A stretch of DNA of 64,000 bases from Hoplostethus atlanticus (GCA_034670405.1 JAXDDX010000004.1:10519501-10583500), one strand, 5' to 3'. Shown: positions 35,693-48,776, numbered from the stretch's first letter. Numbers and translations: made by a program. The notes: generated by a model not told the origin, from the sequence alone.

Positions 35693-36799
35693 ATCCCTGC
35701 TTCCCGCGGCTATGGATACTGGAGAGGTTGTGGACTGATGTGTATACAAATCATTCTAGCAAGACTCCCAGAACGCTTCAATTTGAACGACTGACAAGAA
35801 ACAACAATAAGAGATGGTAGTTTTATTTTCTCTTGTCTTTCTCATGCAGCAGAGGACCAGGGGAAATAAGGCCTTTATGAAATCAGTCTGCCACTACACA
35901 ATATGTCACCTAATATTGTGATACTCAATATCGTGTGAGTCTTTCAACACTTTAAACTGTTGTTGGGGATTTCACTGGGCCCAGAGGTCTGCAATACTGA
36001 CAGAGAATCACTGAAACATAACTTTAGGCTGTTGTGATGGTACTGCTGTAAATTTAAACGTTTAAAAACTTTGGTGTGGTGTGAAGTGGTTGTGTGCACT
36101 TGCCATAGTGTCTATGAGAAAAAAATCTTTTAGGTCTTTGTCGGGGAGGAGCTTGTGGCACCGGATATTTAAACAGAAAACTTTACCCTAAAAATGTACC
36201 CCTTACAAAGAATTGTATCAGCATATTATTGAATTTTATCATAATGACCATTCTCATGTTTTGAAATAAACATTTATATACTTATTTACGTCCATTAATA
36301 CTTTTGATACTTTGAGTGTAAATATAAGAAGAGTGTTGACAGTAAAGGAGAGTTGAAAGCTGCAATGATCAATTTAAAGCATTAAATAATTGAGAGCAGT
36401 AGACAGTTATTGCCTCCAAGCTTTGACCTGCTGCTAGGATAACCTCATATCTCAGTTTTTGTTTTGTTTTTTATTTGAAGTGAATATTTGTACGGTCCTT
36501 TATGGTCTGAGTACGTTTCAGAAACATGGGCCCCATCGAACCCATTCCACATGTTTGGTCATCACACTCAAAATATGTCTTTTTCTTCCAATGCTCTTTG
36601 GAGATACGAGGTTTCATCCAAAAGTAATGATCGATTTCTTTTTACTGACAAGAAAGACAGCGGGAGACAACGTAGGAAGAGAGGTAGAAAGGGAAACAGG
36701 ACTGGGGAGATACAGGAGAGGGGGTCTCATCCTACGCCATGTTTTTTGTGAGATGGGCGTGTTGGTCATCTTACTTCAGACACCAAAATCATTATGAAT

Positions 36800-36960
36800 C
36801 TATAGGCCAGATAATATTGCTAGTCGCTTACTATCACTCAACATAGTGTACATAGTGTATGCTAAAGAGTTAGCATGGAGCACTGGAGCGGATGATCTAC
36901 CGGGGACACGTGGATGATATTGATGTCTGATGTTCTCATCACTTAACAGGTTAATTGACC
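36800..36960 (-). mobile_element. Dispersed repeat, inverted copy of 61795-61935
   Basis: Its reverse complement shares ACCTGTTAAGTGATGAGAAC, CCGGTAGATC, GCTCCATGCTAAC and CACTATGTTGAGTGATAGTA with 61795-61935 in the same order. Family unknown. Confidence 0.7.
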
Positions 36961-38069
36961 AAAACTTGCTGTACTCTTTTAAGCCCTCCTTCAGTGATCT
37001 TTTAAGCCCTATGCAATTTTCAAGCTTTTTGAAGCCCATCTCAAAAAGTGATGTATGATTATCTCCACCAGTCAAAATGAGGTTTTGCAGTGCAGTAGCG
37101 GAATCGGGGTGGGAGGCCCGGCTGTCCCGCTTTCATATTGGCACAAACCGTTTATTGCTCCCATACCGGAAACCAATTATGTGCTAGAGAGGCTTGTCTG
37201 AAAAACTGTTTCTGAAGTCACTGGAGTAGGAGGTTAACCACTACTCCACCCTAAGGCACAATAATATCGCTGAGCATGTCATGCAATGACACCTCTCAAC
37301 CACATAGTGGCACTTGAACCTATAGGTAACAGCAGAGGGTGATTTGACATGAGACATTTTACAGTGAGGGTGATGGAGACACATGCAGTGATTCTCCCTC
37401 ATAGTATCTCAAAATCCAAAGGGTAACAATTTGGAGGCATCTAATAATTTGAGTCAAAAAGGGAGGTGCAATCCTTATCGTTTCCCCTGAAATTGGCCCC
37501 TGGGTATTAGCTAGTGAACCACAGAGTGATCTAAGCAGTGGTGGCCTAGATAACGTGGCAGCGCACATCACTGTTTTACATTTCATCATTATTGCATATA
37601 TTTGATTTGTAGAGTTTTTATTTCTTACTACAGGGAAATGTATTTTCAACCACACATTTATAGAGCCATTAATACCTGTTGAGAATATCAAATCACTAAC
37701 ACAGAAAATCGAGTATCTCTGTGAAACCTGCCACTTAACGCAGGGAGGATTGAAATGAATTAACACAAACTAGAACCCTTCAGTATGGATGAGAGCTAAA
37801 CATGTGACGATGAGAGAGAGGGGTGGGAGTAGCGCACCGCTGATTTACTGCCTGTGCATCGACTAGACCGTATAAAATGAAGATAATCACATAATGGTAA
37901 AGCCGATCAATCACTCACTCTCAGCACTCACGCATCGTTGGATTCTCCTTGTAGTAATAAAATAAACAATAGACTCAAATAACAGAGTGGTGGATGTGTG
38001 CCTACATGCATTGCTGTGTGTGTGTGTGCCTGCATGCTTGCCTTCCCCTGCATTAGACACGCAAACATG

Positions 38070-38106
<37 letters not shown>

Positions 38107-38431
38107 ATGGAGATGGCCGGCCTTGTGCTCAGGCAAGGTAATTGGGTCAGATGTGTGAACAGTAGTCAAGAGGAATTTTAATCAAACTTAAGAATCCCCA
38201 ATGTAGCCGACATCCCCCCGGCAATCAATTACCATCCAACTGAGGTTAACGGTAAAGAGTGCTGATAGCGCACCGACTCTCTGTTGTGTAGAGAACACAG
38301 AGCACAATCATGATGATGTCCTGCACCTCACGGGTTAATGTGTCCGTAATAACCAAACTACTCAACATGGTGAATTCTGTCATGTGGAAGGACCGAAAGA
38401 GGAAGGGTCTCTCTCTTTCCGGCAGCCCCCA

Positions 38432-38470
<39 letters not shown>

Positions 38471-38851
38471 GTATCTCTTGCCCCCACCCTCTTTGTCTAG
38501 TAGGTAAATAGGAGCCAGGGAATGTGAGTGATGAGTTTATTAGCTTCTGCCAGCTGTGACCAACCCTTGGGTATTATTGGTGTGGTGGTGGTGGTGGTGT
38601 TTGGTGATGGGGGCAGTGTGTGTGTGTGTGTGTGGGGGGGGGGGGTTACAGACAGGGCAGGGGAAGAGGAGGGGAAGAGGAGGTGAGTGAGAGGAGGGAG
38701 GGAGTCAGAGAGGAGGGAGTACCCCTGAGAACCAGCGAAAGCTCCCTGGCAACCGGAGACGGGATCAACACTAAATGGGGCGCCCCCCATTCATCTACAC
38801 TGAGCCTCCACACAGAGCCAAGTGACAGAGACTGAGAGAGAGGAGGGTGGG

Positions 38852-38900
<49 letters not shown>

Positions 38901-39721
38901 CTGTGTGTGCGCGTATCTGAATGACAGTGAGACCATTGGCCTCTGGTCAGTTGTTCCTGCTCTGAACCTCCTATTAGTCTGGCAATTGCAGGATTATTAT
39001 TAAGCAGCTGAATCTATAAGGGTTATAGTCCTTGAATGCCTCACAACCCTCATTTATTCAGTTATATCAATATGTGACATGAGGGGAAAAACAGAGCGAG
39101 CGTGGAGAGGGAGGAGAGGGGAATGGGCGCTAAATGCAAGTTTACTGTTTCAAGTCCCTATTAAGAATTCATAACTGTGGGAGCAGAGGTCCGACAAAAT
39201 ATAGACCTCGCAGAAAACATATATCTCAGCGTGCAGCCACACAAACACATGCACATACGCACACCTACACACGCTCCACACACACACACACGCACGGACT
39301 CAAGAGTCTTTGATGTTACAATTGCCGCAATGCAATTCATGATGAGTCACTGAATCAAAGTGATGTGAGCATGAATGTGAATGTAGGGCTATGGTGCGTG
39401 TGTGTGTGTGTGGCGACGCGCGCCGCACCGGATCCTCTGGGGCAATCCAAATGCACCACCGTGGTCAGACGCCTGCCACACCCTTCTGGAGTAAACAAAG
39501 ACGGAGATTAGATATCATATCTGGAAAATCTAAACCAAAAAAGTTCAACGGTCAAAAGATAAAAGAGTATTTACAGAAGCGCGAGGCTCTTATGATAGCG
39601 AGCAGAATGTGATCATCGCTCAGAAATTGGTTGCATATCTCTCTTGCTTTATAGATTTGAGGTTATTTCCAAAAACGCCCCCTCGCTTCTACACACACAT
39701 GCGCAGGCTGCCTCCAGTCCA

Positions 39722-39723
<2 letters not shown>

Positions 39724-39763
<40 letters not shown>

Positions 39764-39841
39764 TCCGAAATCCACCCCTTTGTCTTGGTCGCCTCATGGC
39801 GGTAGCCCCGAATCAGGAATCCAGCATGTAAAGGAAGAGAG

Positions 39842-39901
<60 letters not shown>

Positions 39902-39926
39902 CCAGACTGTCTCCTCCCCCACCATA

Positions 39927-39965
<39 letters not shown>
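39724..39965. repeat. (CA)n - (GT)n - (CA)n cluster
   Basis: Pure (CA)n at 39724-39762, (GT)n at 39845-39899 and (CA)n at 39929-39965 within 242 bases. The middle block can pair with either flank. All frames through it are artefactual Thr-His or Cys-Val repeats. Confidence 0.9.
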
Positions 39966-39970
<5 letters not shown>

Positions 39971-40339
39971 CTCGCTCTCTCCTCCCCCTGCACCCCCCAC
40001 CCCAACCCCCCGCCCCCCGTCCCCAAATGCCTTTGTGTATGTATATGCGTGCAGTGAAGCTGACTGCGTACCCGAAAACCGTGTGACGGATGCCTCGCAA
40101 AGAAAATAAGCTTTTATTTCTTATAAATTCCTTTATGGAAATTTAAAAAAAACTGCAGGTGCAAATAAAGGGGAGGAACCGGGAGGACGCATGAAACCAG
40201 CGCGCCCTCTCACTTTACAAAGCCAGGAAAGGGGGAAAGCAACGCGTAACCAGCAAGTGTCGCAAATTGGACTTTCCACCATCAACAGCCCTCTCTCTCC
40301 ATCCCTCCTCCTTCTCCTCCTCCTCCTCCTCATCTATAG

Positions 40340-40605
40340 GTCTCCCCTCTTTCTCTTTCCCTGTCTCGCTCTCATTCATCCCCATTCCCCCTGCCTGCCA
40401 CGGTAATCCCAGTGTAGCCTAACGGGAGCCGTCTCGGTATTAGGGGGTTTGGGATTTCGGGGTGATTTAGCGAGCGCGTAAAAGAAACAGTTGGGAGATG
40501 GATTAACGGGACGGTGCACCGCAAAACTGGAGCAACACGCACGACCACGCCGGGGGGGAAGGGGGCGACGGGACTCGGTGAATTCACGGAGCCCCAGGGA
40601 CAGAG
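40340..40605 (+). promoter_or_regulatory. plppr3: Candidate plppr3 non-coding first exon and promoter
   Basis: A GC- and CpG-rich, non-repetitive block (CGGGACGG, CCACGCCGG, GGGCGACGGGACTCGG) ends GGGACAGAG|GTGAGT, a strong donor at 40606. It lies 3.7 kb before the coding start, on the same strand, and the start exon has its own acceptor at 44276, so a 5' non-coding exon is required. The transcription start is not determined; the left limit given is arbitrary. Confidence 0.5.
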
Positions 40606-41364
40606 GTGAGTACAGGCTGTCCGGTGTAGCGGCTCCTCTGCATGCTACCCCAGGAGCTAAGAGGCGAGCGAAGAAAAATCAAGCACATGGTTTTCACGTT
40701 TCCATAATTGATGATCTCATGCGCGATCTGCTCGTGTCTGTGGTGGGCAAACAGCAAACAGCTATGGGTTCACTATATTGTGCGCTTCTGTATGGCGGCA
40801 GCATTGATGTAGTGGCGAATAAAAGATGGGTAAACTCTCCCCTCCAGTAACAACCACCAATATTAACAAAACTCAATCATGTTTTCAGAAAAGCATACGT
40901 TTATGTTTTTTATGTTTAAAATACCGTTTCTTCATATACCTCACATCAGTTTTATACGTCTTACTGATGATGTATGCCAGGAATGTGTGTCATTAAGATT
41001 CACCCCACCTCAGAAAGGAGTGTAAACTCTATTGTGCACATTAAAAAGGTGGGGGACTGAGTTTTAGTGGGTCTACCCTCCACTACACCCCTGGCTGCGG
41101 ACCATAGGGCTCCTCTGCTGCCTGTCTCTCTCTCTCTGCCTGTTCAGGACCCCGCAGTGGACAGCGCCAGGCAATGTAACTTTCTGTGATGGATGGATGA
41201 ATAAATGATGGATGGAAAAAATCCATCGCTGTACTGATAACCTGTACAATCAGACTGCTGCCCTCCCCATTCACTCATCTTCTCACTCAAGTTCATGTTT
41301 GGGCCACAACCAGACACCAGACAGCTAGACAGAGCCATGCCTCCTCACTCTGCATTGTGATTTT

Positions 41365-41563
41365 ACCATACCATACCGTACCGTACTGTACCGTACCGTA
41401 CCATACTGTACCATACCGTACCGTACCGTACCGTACCGTACCATTCCGTACGGTACTGTACCATACCGTACCGTACCGTACCGTACCGTACCGTACCGTA
41501 CCGTACCGTACCGTACCGTTCCGTACCGTACCGTACCGTTCCGTACCGTTCCGTACGGTACAC
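41365..41563. repeat. CpG-rich pentanucleotide array (ACCGT)n
   Basis: About 40 units of TACCG/ACCGT with some CCAT or CTGT variants. Unit length five gives a 15-base coding period, so open frames run through it on both strands without meaning. Each standard unit carries one CpG. Confidence 0.95.
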
Positions 41564-41621
41564 TATTACACTAAACTATATTATACTCCACTATACTATA
41601 TTATACTATAGGGACTGCTAT

Positions 41622-41660
<39 letters not shown>

Positions 41661-41733
41661 GGTCACTGTGGCTTGTATGTTCTTTGCCGCCTGACAGCCT
41701 GTTTATGTCCACCGCAGGCAGTGCCACCCCCAT

Positions 41734-41770
<37 letters not shown>

Positions 41771-41921
41771 ACATTACACAGATTTACACACAAACACTTG
41801 CATGCACACAAGCAAACACACCAACACATACATACGCACACATACAATGTGCCCCAGAGGACAAATGCTGTTGAGTTGGATAAACGAGTCCCTTTCTTCA
41901 GTGAAGAGGCTCATTGTGTGT

Positions 41922-41970
<49 letters not shown>

Positions 41971-42256
41971 TGCACCCTTACATGCATGTGCCCATGTGTG
42001 TGTGTGTGTGTGTGATGTGAGCAGTGGTGAGATTTAAGTGCTGACTGCAGTAAGTTGGTGAGGCCAGGCGGCTAGCAGTCTGAGACACTGGACCCAGCAT
42101 CTTCCTAAGCTGCTTTCATCCACACTGGAATCCATCCACCCCAAAATCCTCCCCCTCTCTGATCCTCACCCTCCCAACACACTTGAGCTCCTCTCTCCTC
42201 CTTTCATTTTTAGCATTCTTCTTCTTTATTCTTTGATCCCTGCTCATCTTGTTCCG

Positions 42257-42487
42257 TCCTCTCCTCTCCTCTTCTTTCCTCTCCTCTCTTCTCTTCTCCT
42301 CTTCTTTCCTTTCCTCTCCTCTCCTCTCCTCTCCTCTCCTCTCCTCTCCTCTCCTCTCCTCTCCCCTCCTCTCCTCTCCTCTCCTCTCCTCTCCTCTCTT
42401 CTCTTCTCCTCTTCTTTCCTCTCCTCTCCTCTCCCCTCCTCTCCTCTCCCCTCCTCTCCTCTCCTCTCCTCTCCTCTCCTCTCCTCT
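42257..42487. repeat. 231-base uninterrupted polypyrimidine tract (CCTCT)n
   Basis: No purine occurs over 231 bases. The unit is mostly TCTCC with TTCTT interruptions that recur (about 42280 and 42400), suggesting internal duplication. Mirror-symmetric pyrimidine tracts of this kind can form triplex DNA. Confidence 0.95.
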
Positions 42488-42570
42488 GCTATATTGCTAG
42501 CAGTCATGGAAATTACACTGTAGAAGTCTTTCATTCTCTGCCTTACACAGCCTCAGGGTCAGGCCCTCTA

Positions 42571-42944
42571 ATCTGTGAGAAAGAGAGGAGGATGGAGGGA
42601 GAGAAAGGGAGAGGTAGAGAGAAAGAAGGACAGAGAGGTATAGGGAGAAGTAGAGAGGGAGAGCGATAGGGAGAAGTGGGAAGAGAGACAGAGAAAGGGA
42701 GAGGTAGAGAATGGGTAGGATGGAAAGATGGAGGGAGGTAGAAAAAGACAGAGGTGGGGCGATAGAGAGGATGGACAGATAGAAAAAGGTAGAGGGGAGG
42801 AGAGGGAGAGAGATAAGGAGAGGTAAACAGAAAGTGAGAGAAGAACAAACAAAGGGAGAGGCAGAAAGAGAAGTATAGAGAGATGGAGAGAAGAGGAGAC
42901 AGATAGAGAGAACGACAGAGAGAGAGAAGACGAAGAGGAAGATA
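42571..42944. repeat. Purine-rich tract
   Basis: About 370 bases dominated by GAGAGA, GGGAGAGGTAGAGA and AAAGGGAG words, interrupted by single T or C bases. It begins some 85 bases after the polypyrimidine tract. Confidence 0.85.
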
Positions 42945-43595
42945 TAGGTTATTCAAGGCTGATACAGATACAGATATTTCTGGACTGAAGCTGATATTTT
43001 GTGCCAATAGTTAATATCTTTATTTGACCATTTTCATTCCAGACATTTTTTTAAAAAAGTGCAAATATTCAATATCACCCCCTGAATTTCACTCTGAGCA
43101 GGATGGGAAAAGCACCTGAAACAGGATTCAGACCGTGAGACACTAAAACTCCTCTGACACCCAGACTAATGATTGGTTTTAGGCGCGTTAGCAGCTCCTT
43201 AAGTCAGAATGAGGCGGGTGTCACTGCAAGCTAACCGGCAGACGGATGGATGAAGGGAGGAGGAAGAGCAAAAGGATGGAGAAAGTGGGACAGGCTGGCA
43301 GAGATGGGGCAGAGATGAGGCTGACAGGCGAAGAGGGAGATACGGAGGGGAGGTGGGAAGAGGTACGGATCGAGAAGTGGAGGGTGGTAAAGATGGACGG
43401 ATAAGTCGAGTGGGAAAGAGAGAGAGAGCGATAGGGAGAGGTAGAGGAATGGGCAGATGACAGAGAGATGGGAGCAGACGGAGACAGAAATAACGAGAAG
43501 GGAGACTGAATATTTAAGTGTTTAGTTTTCCATTTGGCCCCTTGGCTCCCTACTTCCCTCCTGATCGCCTACAGGTTCCTAATGGAAGATGTCCG

Positions 43596-43662
<67 letters not shown>

Positions 43663-43923
43663 GTCATATGATGAATTCAGTGCAACCGTTTGAAAGTAAA
43701 GTTGAAAAGGTCTGAGAACATGCACATTAAAACATTGAGAGCATCTTAATATCCTTGTGTGAATGTTTCTCTCTCTTACTGTATGTGTGTGTGTGTGTGT
43801 GCGTGTGTCTGTGTGTGTGTGTGTGTGTGTGTACTCGTGTGCAGACAAACACAGGCCCTCAGTATGTAAGTGTGTATGTGTATGTGCCTCATTACCAAGG
43901 AAGAAAAATTGTACAGAAAAACA

Positions 43924-43981
<58 letters not shown>

Positions 43982-44072
43982 CACTAACACCGGGTCTCAT
44001 TTATCAAACAAATGTACAGGATGCATCTTAATGTGTGCGATATGAAACACTTCAGCCTCAAGGTAGACGCTG

Positions 44073-44135
44073 CCTAGCCATTAAAAACTTCTGGGATAAA
44101 TGAAACATGAAGTCCAAAAGTTTTTAATGGCTAGG
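44073..44135 (+). repeat. Perfect 18-bp hairpin upstream of plppr3 start exon
   Basis: CCTAGCCATTAAAAACTT (44073-44090) and its exact complement AAGTTTTTAATGGCTAGG (44118-44135) with a 27-base loop. The structure ends 141 bases before the exon that carries the plppr3 start codon, within the presumed 5' UTR intron. Confidence 0.95.
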
Positions 44136-44299
44136 TAAGAGCTGCAAGAATTTCTGAGTAGAAAGTAGAAAAAATTCTCGCAGGTCTTTCAACATCTTGT
44201 AACGCTCTAAGAGACGGTGATGCTGATGAAAGTGCTCTCCTCTCCAACTAATCCTTTCAATCTGTTATCCCGACAGGCTGCGACTGGCCACACCCCAAG

Positions 44300-44380
44300 A
44301 TGACGTCCCCCAAAAACAAAGCCAAGAAGAAACAACCCAAAGATAGCATGACACTGCTGCCGTGCTTTTACTTTGTAGAG
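44300..44380 (+). CDS. plppr3: plppr3 coding exon 1 (start)
   Basis: The exon begins at 44277 after CCCGACAG, and the start codon ATG at 44300 gives [20 protein letters not shown], then PCFYFVE, 27 codons in phase 0. Human PLPPR3 starts with the closely similar [24 protein letters not shown] basic cytoplasmic N-terminus precedes the first helix. The donor is GAG|GTACGC, followed at once by (GT)n (44388-44428). Confidence 0.93.
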
Positions 44381-44579
44381 GTACGCCTGTGTGTGTGTGC
44401 GTGTGTGTGTGTGTGCGTGTGTGTGTGTGGGTTAGTGTGAATGGACTGTAGATAGATTGCAAGGAATTGATGAATCACCCTTTCTAAACAACAAAACTCT
44501 TTGTACACGACTCACTGGATTTTCTGGATCAATAAGTGGATGATTCACTCTCTCTACAGTATATAATAATACCAGTGTG

Positions 44580-44623
<44 letters not shown>

Positions 44624-44726
44624 ACCATGGTGAGAGTGTAGACAGATGTTTGGATGTTTCTTTCTATATATATATAGCGCACAAACAAATATTTAATGCA
44701 AGTCACTCTTTGCTTTGTCCTTGTCC

Positions 44727-44767
<41 letters not shown>

Positions 44768-44978
44768 CACGTGCCCCGTCTAGCTCCCCATCGTCCTGTC
44801 CTCTCTGGTGTCCCTGTACTTCCTGGAGCTGACAGATGTGTTGTCCCCGGCGATGGTGGGCTTCCGTTGCCATGACCGCGACCTCTCCATGCCCTACATG
44901 GAGACGGGTGACGAGCTCATCCCTCTCCTGATGCTGCTGAGCCTGGCCTTCGCCGGACCCGCGGCTTCGGTCAGTCCG

Positions 44979-45011
<33 letters not shown>

Positions 45012-45155
45012 AACATGCAAACGTACAGATTCTTGAACACTTGACAAAGCAAATTCAGTCTCCCATCACAAATGCAGATCAATGGACACATTGATAAATA
45101 CACACCTGGCATACCAATACACACCATCAAACACACCACGGGCCTTTCCGATCAA

Positions 45156-45186
<31 letters not shown>

Positions 45187-48100
45187 CTAATCCATCAGCA
45201 GCACGAGAACAAGCAGACCTCTCCACTGCTCATCTATCACTCAGATTGGAAGTGATCACTACTCGATAGCATCTTCTGCCTCGATTCTCTCTCCGTCTTT
45301 CTCGCTCACCGTCGATCACCACGGGGGAAAAGTTGATATTTGACAATTGATGACAATCTTTCTCTTTTCCCCTCTTTCTTTCTCTTTGTGTGTGTGTCTC
45401 TCTTTCTCTCTTCCTCCATTCTCATTCTCCCTTTCCGTCTCCCCCTCTCCCCCTGTAGATCATGATGGGGGAGGGCCTGCTGTACTGTATGCAGTCCAAG
45501 CTGAAGACTTGTCCCAAATCGGAGAGCAGTATCAACGCCGGGGGTTGCAACTTCAACTCCTTCCTACGCCGGACTGTGCGCTTCGTGGGTACGTCCGACT
45601 ACCGCACCGCCCCGCCCGCTCAATAACAGAGTCAGCTATTTCAGGCGATACAACTTCACCTCCCTCAATATTGTTTTTTTCCGGTCAAACTGATGCTCCT
45701 ATCCGCAGCAGCTTACACGGCTTGTCACAAGGATTGAACTCTCTCAATCTCCTGTAGATGTTTTGTTTCTAACCTGAATGTTAGACAATTTTTCTCTTCA
45801 CTAAACTAAACTAAACTAAACTAAACTAAACTAAACGAAAAAAATCTACACAGTGGACTAGTCCTTCAGGGTCAGGTAGTCCCTGCTGTCTGTAGTGAGG
45901 GAGCACAGTGCTGTAGACTAGCATGCTGGTTAGCAGCCAACATAAGAGGGTTAAATTATATCACATAAACCTTCATAATAGAAAATCAGTTTGAGAAACA
46001 GTATTCTATTAAACGTCTGGGACCTTTATTCCACTTTAGAGCAGAGAAATGAGATAACTGAAGGGTGACTCAGGATGAAACAGGCATGATATAATGCGCC
46101 ACAGCAAATATCTCCAGGCGGATTTTCGGGTCTTGAAGTGAAAAGCGTGTTTAATTCACCTCGTCAAATCTGACCGTGTGTGAATATGCTTCCTAACGTG
46201 ACAGACGAAGGGGCTGGTGGTGTCACCTCGGGTCGCCGGCAGCAAAGTCAAGGTTGTTTTAAAACCGCAGGCATTCATAAATGAACAGCACAATGTGAAG
46301 AAGCCACCAGAGGCTTGCAGTTCATTTACCAAGGCTGTCTAACCGTGACTTTGTCCTGCTCTTGCTCTCTCTCTCTCTCCCCTCTCTCCCCTCTCTCTCT
46401 CTCATCAGGTGTTCATGTGTTCGGTCTCCTGGCAACAGCTCTGGTGACAGATGTCATCCAGTTGGCTACTGGTTACCATGCCCCTTTCTTCCTCACCGTC
46501 TGCCAGCCCAATTACACGGCTCCCGGAGTGTCATGTGACAACAACGCCTACATCACGCACGACATCTGCATGGGGAAAGATCAGTACGCCATCATGTCAG
46601 CCAGGTGAGACACACACACACACACACACACATCCCCATATATGAACAAGTAGTTGCTAGTTGCAGAGTTTCATAGCGCCCGGCTACAGGAGAGCGAGTG
46701 TGTTTCCTTCCTAGGCTCCCTGACCCGATTTGGTTTTCGGTGTAAACACACGGTGTAATACTCAGCCGTAGAGCAGATAAGCATACGGGTATCAGACATA
46801 CTAAGTGCGTACACAGGGGTAAGATTATGTCTTAATGGACCTGATACAGGGATAATCTCACAAATACCACCCCCCCCCCCGTTTGTGTGTGTTTATGCTC
46901 ACACAAACAGCACTGTTATAAGGAAGCTTACACAGGAAAACAGGATCTAAGACTCACTCCCTTCACTCTCGTTTGATGTTCCCCCCAAACACCCCATGGT
47001 ATCCTTTTTATGTTTATTAATGCACATATACAAGGACGCACACTCACACACACACACACACACACACACATAGTCTCATCCCAATCAAGAGAAGCCATGA
47101 CAGTTGTATTCAGGTTCAAAGAGGCAGCAAACCCACACCCTCCAGACAGCGCACTCTGTTCTGTTCACATCAGCACAGCACTTGTATGAAAACATAAATC
47201 GCTCTCCCTCGATTCCCTTACCCTCCCCTCCTCACTCTCTCACCCCTAACTCGCTTTTTTCTTTCCGTCTCTCCCCTCAGGAAAACATTTCCATCCCAGC
47301 ATGCAACGCTCTCTGGCTTCGCTGCTGTCTATATTTCCGTAAGAACTTCCTGTGTCTTGCTTGTGGCCTGTGTTTGTGTGTTGTGTCTTGTTGTGTGATG
47401 TTTTTGCATTATGTGTGGTTTGTTGGGCGTGTCTCACTTGCTGAGGATGCAAACAGTTCACTCGTTGTTTCTTTAAAGTGGTAATCTGCAAAATACATGT
47501 TTTGTTTTTTTCATTTTTGGCGACATCTTTGGTGCCGAGAGCTCACTGATGTGGTGTTTCTGCACTGCACTTCCCAGAGATCACCTGTCAATCAAACCTG
47601 GCCGGCACTGCGGCATCGTTTTCCTTGGGTTTTCTGTTGATGGACTTTGAGTTGGCTATCGCTGCTCGTGCTCAACTACCCAGTTCTTCTTCTATTTGTT
47701 CTAAATAAACCGCTGTTGCTGCTGGAAACATTAACTGCATCGCCTCCTGCGTGCCAGAGGATTTTTCGCAGGAAACTTAACACCGGGTCTTTAGAGCAGC
47801 AAATGTAAAAGCATTCATGAACTGGGTAGAGGTTAAACCATGATTGTGTTTTATCAGTCGGCAAAATGGACATTTATTTATATGAAAATGTCACAGATTA
47901 TTACTTTAACTGCATGTGATGTTCAGACGGTTCTTTTGGATTCGGGGCAGTCTACGAACGGCAGAGCGCCCTCGGGCCAGAGGAACCACCTCAACATCAC
48001 ATTAAAGAGATTCAAGCTTAGATTTCGTAATCGTTTCATGGGTTTCCACTGGGTAACTTTTGTGCTGTGCTGCAGTGAGGCGCTGACTGCAGCACATCTT

Positions 48101-48728
48101 TCCATGAATTAACAACCAACCCCCCGCCGCCCCCCTCCTGGTGCAAGTGGCTATTGCTACTGGCCACTTGGTGCTGCATCGCTGAGCCCAGTGTGTTCTC
48201 ATTAGGCCTCACCACACAGATTTCTGACGGGATGGAGGAGGTAGAGTGCAGGAGGAGGGTGAGGGAGGGGAGGGGGGAGGGAGGGGAGCAGCAGCTCAAA
48301 CACACAAACAATACTCATCTTAACATTTAGTCTCATTTAGTCTTAAAAGCTTATTTTGTGAATTCTATATAATTTTTCTTATATGTAGTTTCACTTGTTT
48401 CAGGAAGTTTCTGGAAACAAGTATATATCTTGAAACTACTGGTAGACACAATACAGCAGATCACCCCACTGATATCAAGAAAGTAATACTTGATTCAAGA
48501 CAATTCTTGAAACAAGCTGATTTGCAGTGGAAACAAGTGAAATGACCTCACCCCCCCCCTGGCAGAGTGTTTCAGTCGTTTCAGTTCAGACTCAACACTA
48601 CATGGAAAAGAAAAGACTTGCAAAAATGGATATTTTTGCAGTGCATGCTTTTCTGTCACTCAGCTGTCCTCCCCTCTCAACTTACTGCGTGCGTGCCGTG
48701 TATGAATGTGTCCGCAAATATATTACAG

Positions 48729-48776
<48 letters not shown>

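Larger units (their letters stand above)
33764..40300 (+). other. grin3b 3' UTR and intergenic region
   Basis: Two AATAAA signals lie at 34049-34054 and 34356-34361, so grin3b transcripts probably end near 34070-34380. Beyond them: a hairpin at 34142-34181, a 66-bp AT-rich minisatellite at 34890-35055, a CTCF-like motif at 35676-35692, a dispersed repeat at 36800-36960, (GT)n at 38070-38104 and 38855-38896, (CA)n at 38433-38469, and a CA/GT/CA cluster at 39724-39965. No convincing gene is seen. Confidence 0.75.
40606..44276 (+). other. plppr3: Probable plppr3 5' UTR intron
   Basis: Repeat-dense: (ACCGT)n at 41365-41563, (CT)n at 41628-41655, (CA)n at 41737-41766, (GT)n at 41927-41967, a pure pyrimidine tract at 42257-42487, a purine-rich tract at 42571-42944, (GT)n-(GA)n at 43599-43663, (GT)n at 43785-43832 and 43926-43981, and a perfect hairpin at 44073-44135. 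The acceptor is TCTGTTATCCCGACAG. No coding exon is seen. Confidence 0.65.

Noticed and set aside
39609..40109. Open frames of Thr-His and Cys-Val repeats here and at dozens of other sites
   Set aside because: They are translations of (CA)n and (GT)n arrays, with no conserved protein and often open on both strands.
41357..41611. Open frames on both strands repeating Tyr-Arg-Thr-Val-Pro
   Set aside because: A five-base repeat gives a 15-base period, so frames cannot hit a stop. No gene.
42233..42534. Open frames of Ser-Ser-Pro-Leu-Leu and Glu-Glu-Arg-Arg
   Set aside because: Pure (CCTCT)n tract.
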